Of a DNA stretch of 64,000 bases, positions 62,208 through 64,000 are shown one piece after another. The notes beneath the pieces are model-generated. The model searched no databases, was not told the DNA's origin, and saw nothing but the letters and a program-made list of their open reading frames with translations. Numbering within the stretch: position 1 is the first letter of the stretch; each line of letters starts with the position of its first letter. The position numbers and the translations under genes were made by a program. Location of the stretch: assembly GCF_002973525.1 (NCBI RefSeq), contig NZ_PVEN01000001.1:248001-312000 (forward strand), read 5' to 3'. This DNA is from Paraburkholderia sp. BL21I4N1 (GTDB taxonomy: Bacteria > Pseudomonadota > Gammaproteobacteria > Burkholderiales > Burkholderiaceae).

Positions 62208-63071
62208 ATGAGCGCACTATCTCGCCAGAAAGCCAATATCTCGGTGGTCGCGCCGAGTGCGCTGTCGCCCGACGGCAAGCGTATCGAAGCCACGCTTACC
62301 GACGTCACGCGAATCTATCCGGGCACCGGCGGCAAGCCGCCGTTTCACGCGCTCGGCCCCGTGAGCCTCGAATTGCGTGCAGGCGAGTTCTTCTCCGTGG
62401 TGGGGCCATCAGGCTGCGGTAAGTCCACGCTACTCGATGTGCTGGCCGGCTTGAATCCCGCCAGCGGCGGGACGGTGACGTTCGAAGGCAAACCGGTCGG
62501 CGCGGAAGTGCCGGACGGAGTCGCCGTGGTGTTTCAGGAAGACGCGAGCTTTCCGTGGCTCAACGTCTTCGACAACGCGGCGTTCGCCGCGCGTCAGGCA
62601 GGCGTCGCCGAGGCGGAAGTGCGCGAGAGGGTCGACCACGCGCTGTCGTTCATGGGACTCAAACGGTTTGCGAGCGCCTACCCCGCGCAACTGTCGGGCG
62701 GCATGCGCCAGCGGGTTTGCATCGCGCGCGCCATGGTGGTGCGGCCGCGCCTGCTGTTGCTCGATGAACCGTTCGGCGCGCTCGATCAGCAAACCCGTCT
62801 GCTGATGGGCGACGAAACCTTGAAGCTCTGGCGCGATACCGGCGCGACCGTGTTGCTGATCACTCACTCCATTGACGAAGCCGTGTTGCTGTCCGACCGC
62901 ATCGGCGTGATGTCGGCGTGTCCGGGCCGCTTCATCGCGACGATCGACACCGGCTGGCCGCGTTTGCGTGACAGCACGACGGCGCTCGACGCGCGTTTCG
63001 GCGAATTGACCGCGCAAGTGTGGGGCCTGTTGCGTGAAGAGGCGCTGAAAGCGCTCGGGAGCCAGCAATGA
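62208..63071 (+). CDS. ABC transporter ATPase, NitT/TauT type
   Basis: The 287-aa product starts at ATG 62208 (GAGGACGCG upstream) just after the binding-protein gene. Walker A GPSGCGKST, Q-loop VVFQEDASFPWLNVF, signature LSGGMRQRVCIARA, Walker B LLLLDEPFGALDQQTR and switch His in LLITHSIDEAV are all present. The loop EDASFPWLNV is typical of SsuB/TauB relatives. Short C-terminal extension follows. Confidence 0.93.
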   Translation: MSALSRQKANISVVAPSALSPDGKRIEATLTDVTRIYPGTGGKPPFHALGPVSLELRAGEFFSVVGPSGCGKSTLLDVLAGLNPASGGTVTFEGKPVGAEVPDGVAVVFQEDASFPWLNVFDNAAFAARQAGVAEAEVRERVDHALSFMGLKRFASAYPAQLSGGMRQRVCIARAMVVRPRLLLLDEPFGALDQQTRLLMGDETLKLWRDTGATVLLITHSIDEAVLLSDRIGVMSACPGRFIATIDTGWPRLRDSTTALDARFGELTAQVWGLLREEALKALGSQQ

Positions 63072-63826
63072 ATACCGCCGCGCGTTGGCGGCTCGGTCTG
63101 ATCGTCGGGCTGATCGTGCTGCTGGAGATCGCGAGCCGCGCCGCGTGGATCAATCCGGTTTCGTTCATTCCGCCGTCGCGGATGATCGTGAGCGCCGTGC
63201 AACTGCTGGTGTCCGGCGAATACACGTCCGACATTCTGCAAACCCTCGGCAGCGCGTTGCTCGCGGTGGCGCTGGCGGTGGTGGTGGGTTTTGTCGGCGG
63301 CGTGCTGCTGTTCCGGTTGCCGCGCGTGCGGCGTGTGCTCGATCCGCTGCTGTTGTCGTATTACGCCGTGCCGGTGTTCGTGCTCTACCCGATCCTGATC
63401 GTGCTGCTCGGCCTGAATCGCTGGCCGCTGGTGGGCATCGGCTTTCTGTTCGCGGTGGTCGCGATGGCGGTGAATACGCTCAACGGTCTGGAGCGCGTGC
63501 CGCGTGTTCTGCTGCGCACGGCCCGCGTGTGCCGTCTGAATACGTTCGATGAAATTCGCCTGATCACGTTGCCGTCGAGTTTGCCGTTTGTGTTTACCGG
63601 CATCAAGTTGACGGTGGTATATGCGTTTATCGCCGTCGTGGCCGGTGAATTCGTCCTGTCGGGTTCGGGTTTCGGCTATCAGATTGCCTTTGCATACAAC
63701 AACTTTGACAACCCGACCATGTACGGTCTGATGGTGTTGATGCTGCTGTTCGTCGGCACCGTCAACGCGTTGTTGCGCTCGGCCGAAGCGCGTCTGTACC
63801 GGCGGATCCGCAGGGAGATGGTATGA
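63068..63826 (+). CDS. ABC transporter permease, NitT/TauT type (first)
   Basis: The 252-aa permease has six membrane helices and the EAA-like loop VPRVLLRTARVCRLNTFDEI-RLITLP. LGLNRWPLVGIGFLFAVVAM matches SsuC/TauC relatives. It overlaps the ATPase by four bases and the next permease by four bases (ATGA), so the operon is tightly coupled. Confidence 0.93.
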   Translation: MNTAARWRLGLIVGLIVLLEIASRAAWINPVSFIPPSRMIVSAVQLLVSGEYTSDILQTLGSALLAVALAVVVGFVGGVLLFRLPRVRRVLDPLLLSYYAVPVFVLYPILIVLLGLNRWPLVGIGFLFAVVAMAVNTLNGLERVPRVLLRTARVCRLNTFDEIRLITLPSSLPFVFTGIKLTVVYAFIAVVAGEFVLSGSGFGYQIAFAYNNFDNPTMYGLMVLMLLFVGTVNALLRSAEARLYRRIRREMV

Positions 63827-64000
63827 GCACGATCGTCGTTGCGCACACAATCAAACCGCGGCACGCGCGGCGCTGGCTCGACGGCGCGGTGCTGCTCGTC
63901 GTGCTGGCCGTGCTCTGGCAGGTATCGAGCGAGATGCTGGGTCCGGACGTGCTCACCACGCCGTGGCGTACGCTGGTGCGCGCGGTTCATATTGTCAGCG
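63823..64000 (+). CDS. Second ABC transporter permease, partial
   Basis: Only the first 59 codons are present, beginning with ATGA overlap at 63823. The visible part has a basic cytoplasmic start (HTIKPRHARRWLDGAVLL) and the first membrane helix (VVLAVLWQVSSEMLG). Two permeases suggest a heterodimeric channel. It runs off the end of the window. Confidence 0.85.
   Translation, partial: MSTIVVAHTIKPRHARRWLDGAVLLVVLAVLWQVSSEMLGPDVLTTPWRTLVRAVHIVS

Overview
The window reads as a chromosomal segment of a Paraburkholderia/Burkholderia-type betaproteobacterium. The basis is high GC with strong GC3 bias, dense metabolic gene modules each with its own regulator, AidA/PixA-type proteins, a DUF4148 secreted protein, DUF2783 and DUF3309 small proteins, and many MFS, ABC and TRAP systems. 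No rRNA, tRNA, CRISPR array, prophage or intact insertion sequence was seen. The genus assignment is inference from gene content, not a database match.

Layout. 1-6.3 kb: a truncated NAD-dependent epimerase-like gene facing a MocR regulator, an MDR oxidoreductase facing an AraC regulator, a DMT exporter, a YfcF-type GST and a DUF3455 lipoprotein. 6.4-12.7 kb: two AidA/PixA paralogues, a LytS/LytTR-type two-component system, then two small secreted proteins (one only 49 aa) ending in almost the same cysteine-containing peptide, and a large orphan protein. 12.7-13.1 kb: a collapsed PiT phosphate transporter pseudogene. 13.3-18 kb: metallophosphoesterase, UPF0104 membrane protein, family 2 glycosyltransferase, dimethylsulfone monooxygenase (SfnG). 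18.5-22 kb: a secreted glycoside hydrolase with a long Thr-Pro linker, then about 1.1 kb of gene-free DNA with an AT-rich end.

22-28.4 kb: a divergent CUT1 sugar ABC transporter locus with an SDR dehydrogenase and an RpiR regulator. 28.6-33.4 kb: three overlapping or abutting genes for envelope proteins of unknown function, one with DUF3142. 33.4-40 kb: two tandem IclR regulators divergent from an MBL-fold protein, a flavoprotein hydroxylase, DUF2783 and an MFS importer, probably an aromatic-acid catabolic unit. 40.1-45.6 kb: an Sfp-type phosphopantetheinyl transferase, a degenerate relative, an unknown protein, a nitroreductase, an MFS exporter and a TauD/SyrP-like dioxygenase, with two Fur-box-like sites.

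45.6-55.2 kb: an Lrp regulator, a 24-aa membrane peptide, and a LacI-controlled acid-sugar module (TRAP transporter, VOC protein, RuBisCO-like protein, DUF1537 kinase) followed by a convergent SDR. 55.3-61 kb: a DUF3309 peptide, a DHA2 drug exporter with a GntR regulator, a glutaredoxin-DinB fusion, a LysR and a second GntR regulator. 61.2-64 kb: a NitT/TauT-type ABC importer running off the end. The signals I would follow first are the paired C-terminal cysteine peptides beside the LytTR system (10.3-10.9 kb), the RuBisCO-like/DUF1537 module, the PPTase pair with Fur boxes, the MBL protein lacking part of its metal site, and the 14-bp inverted repeat between lacI and the TRAP operon.
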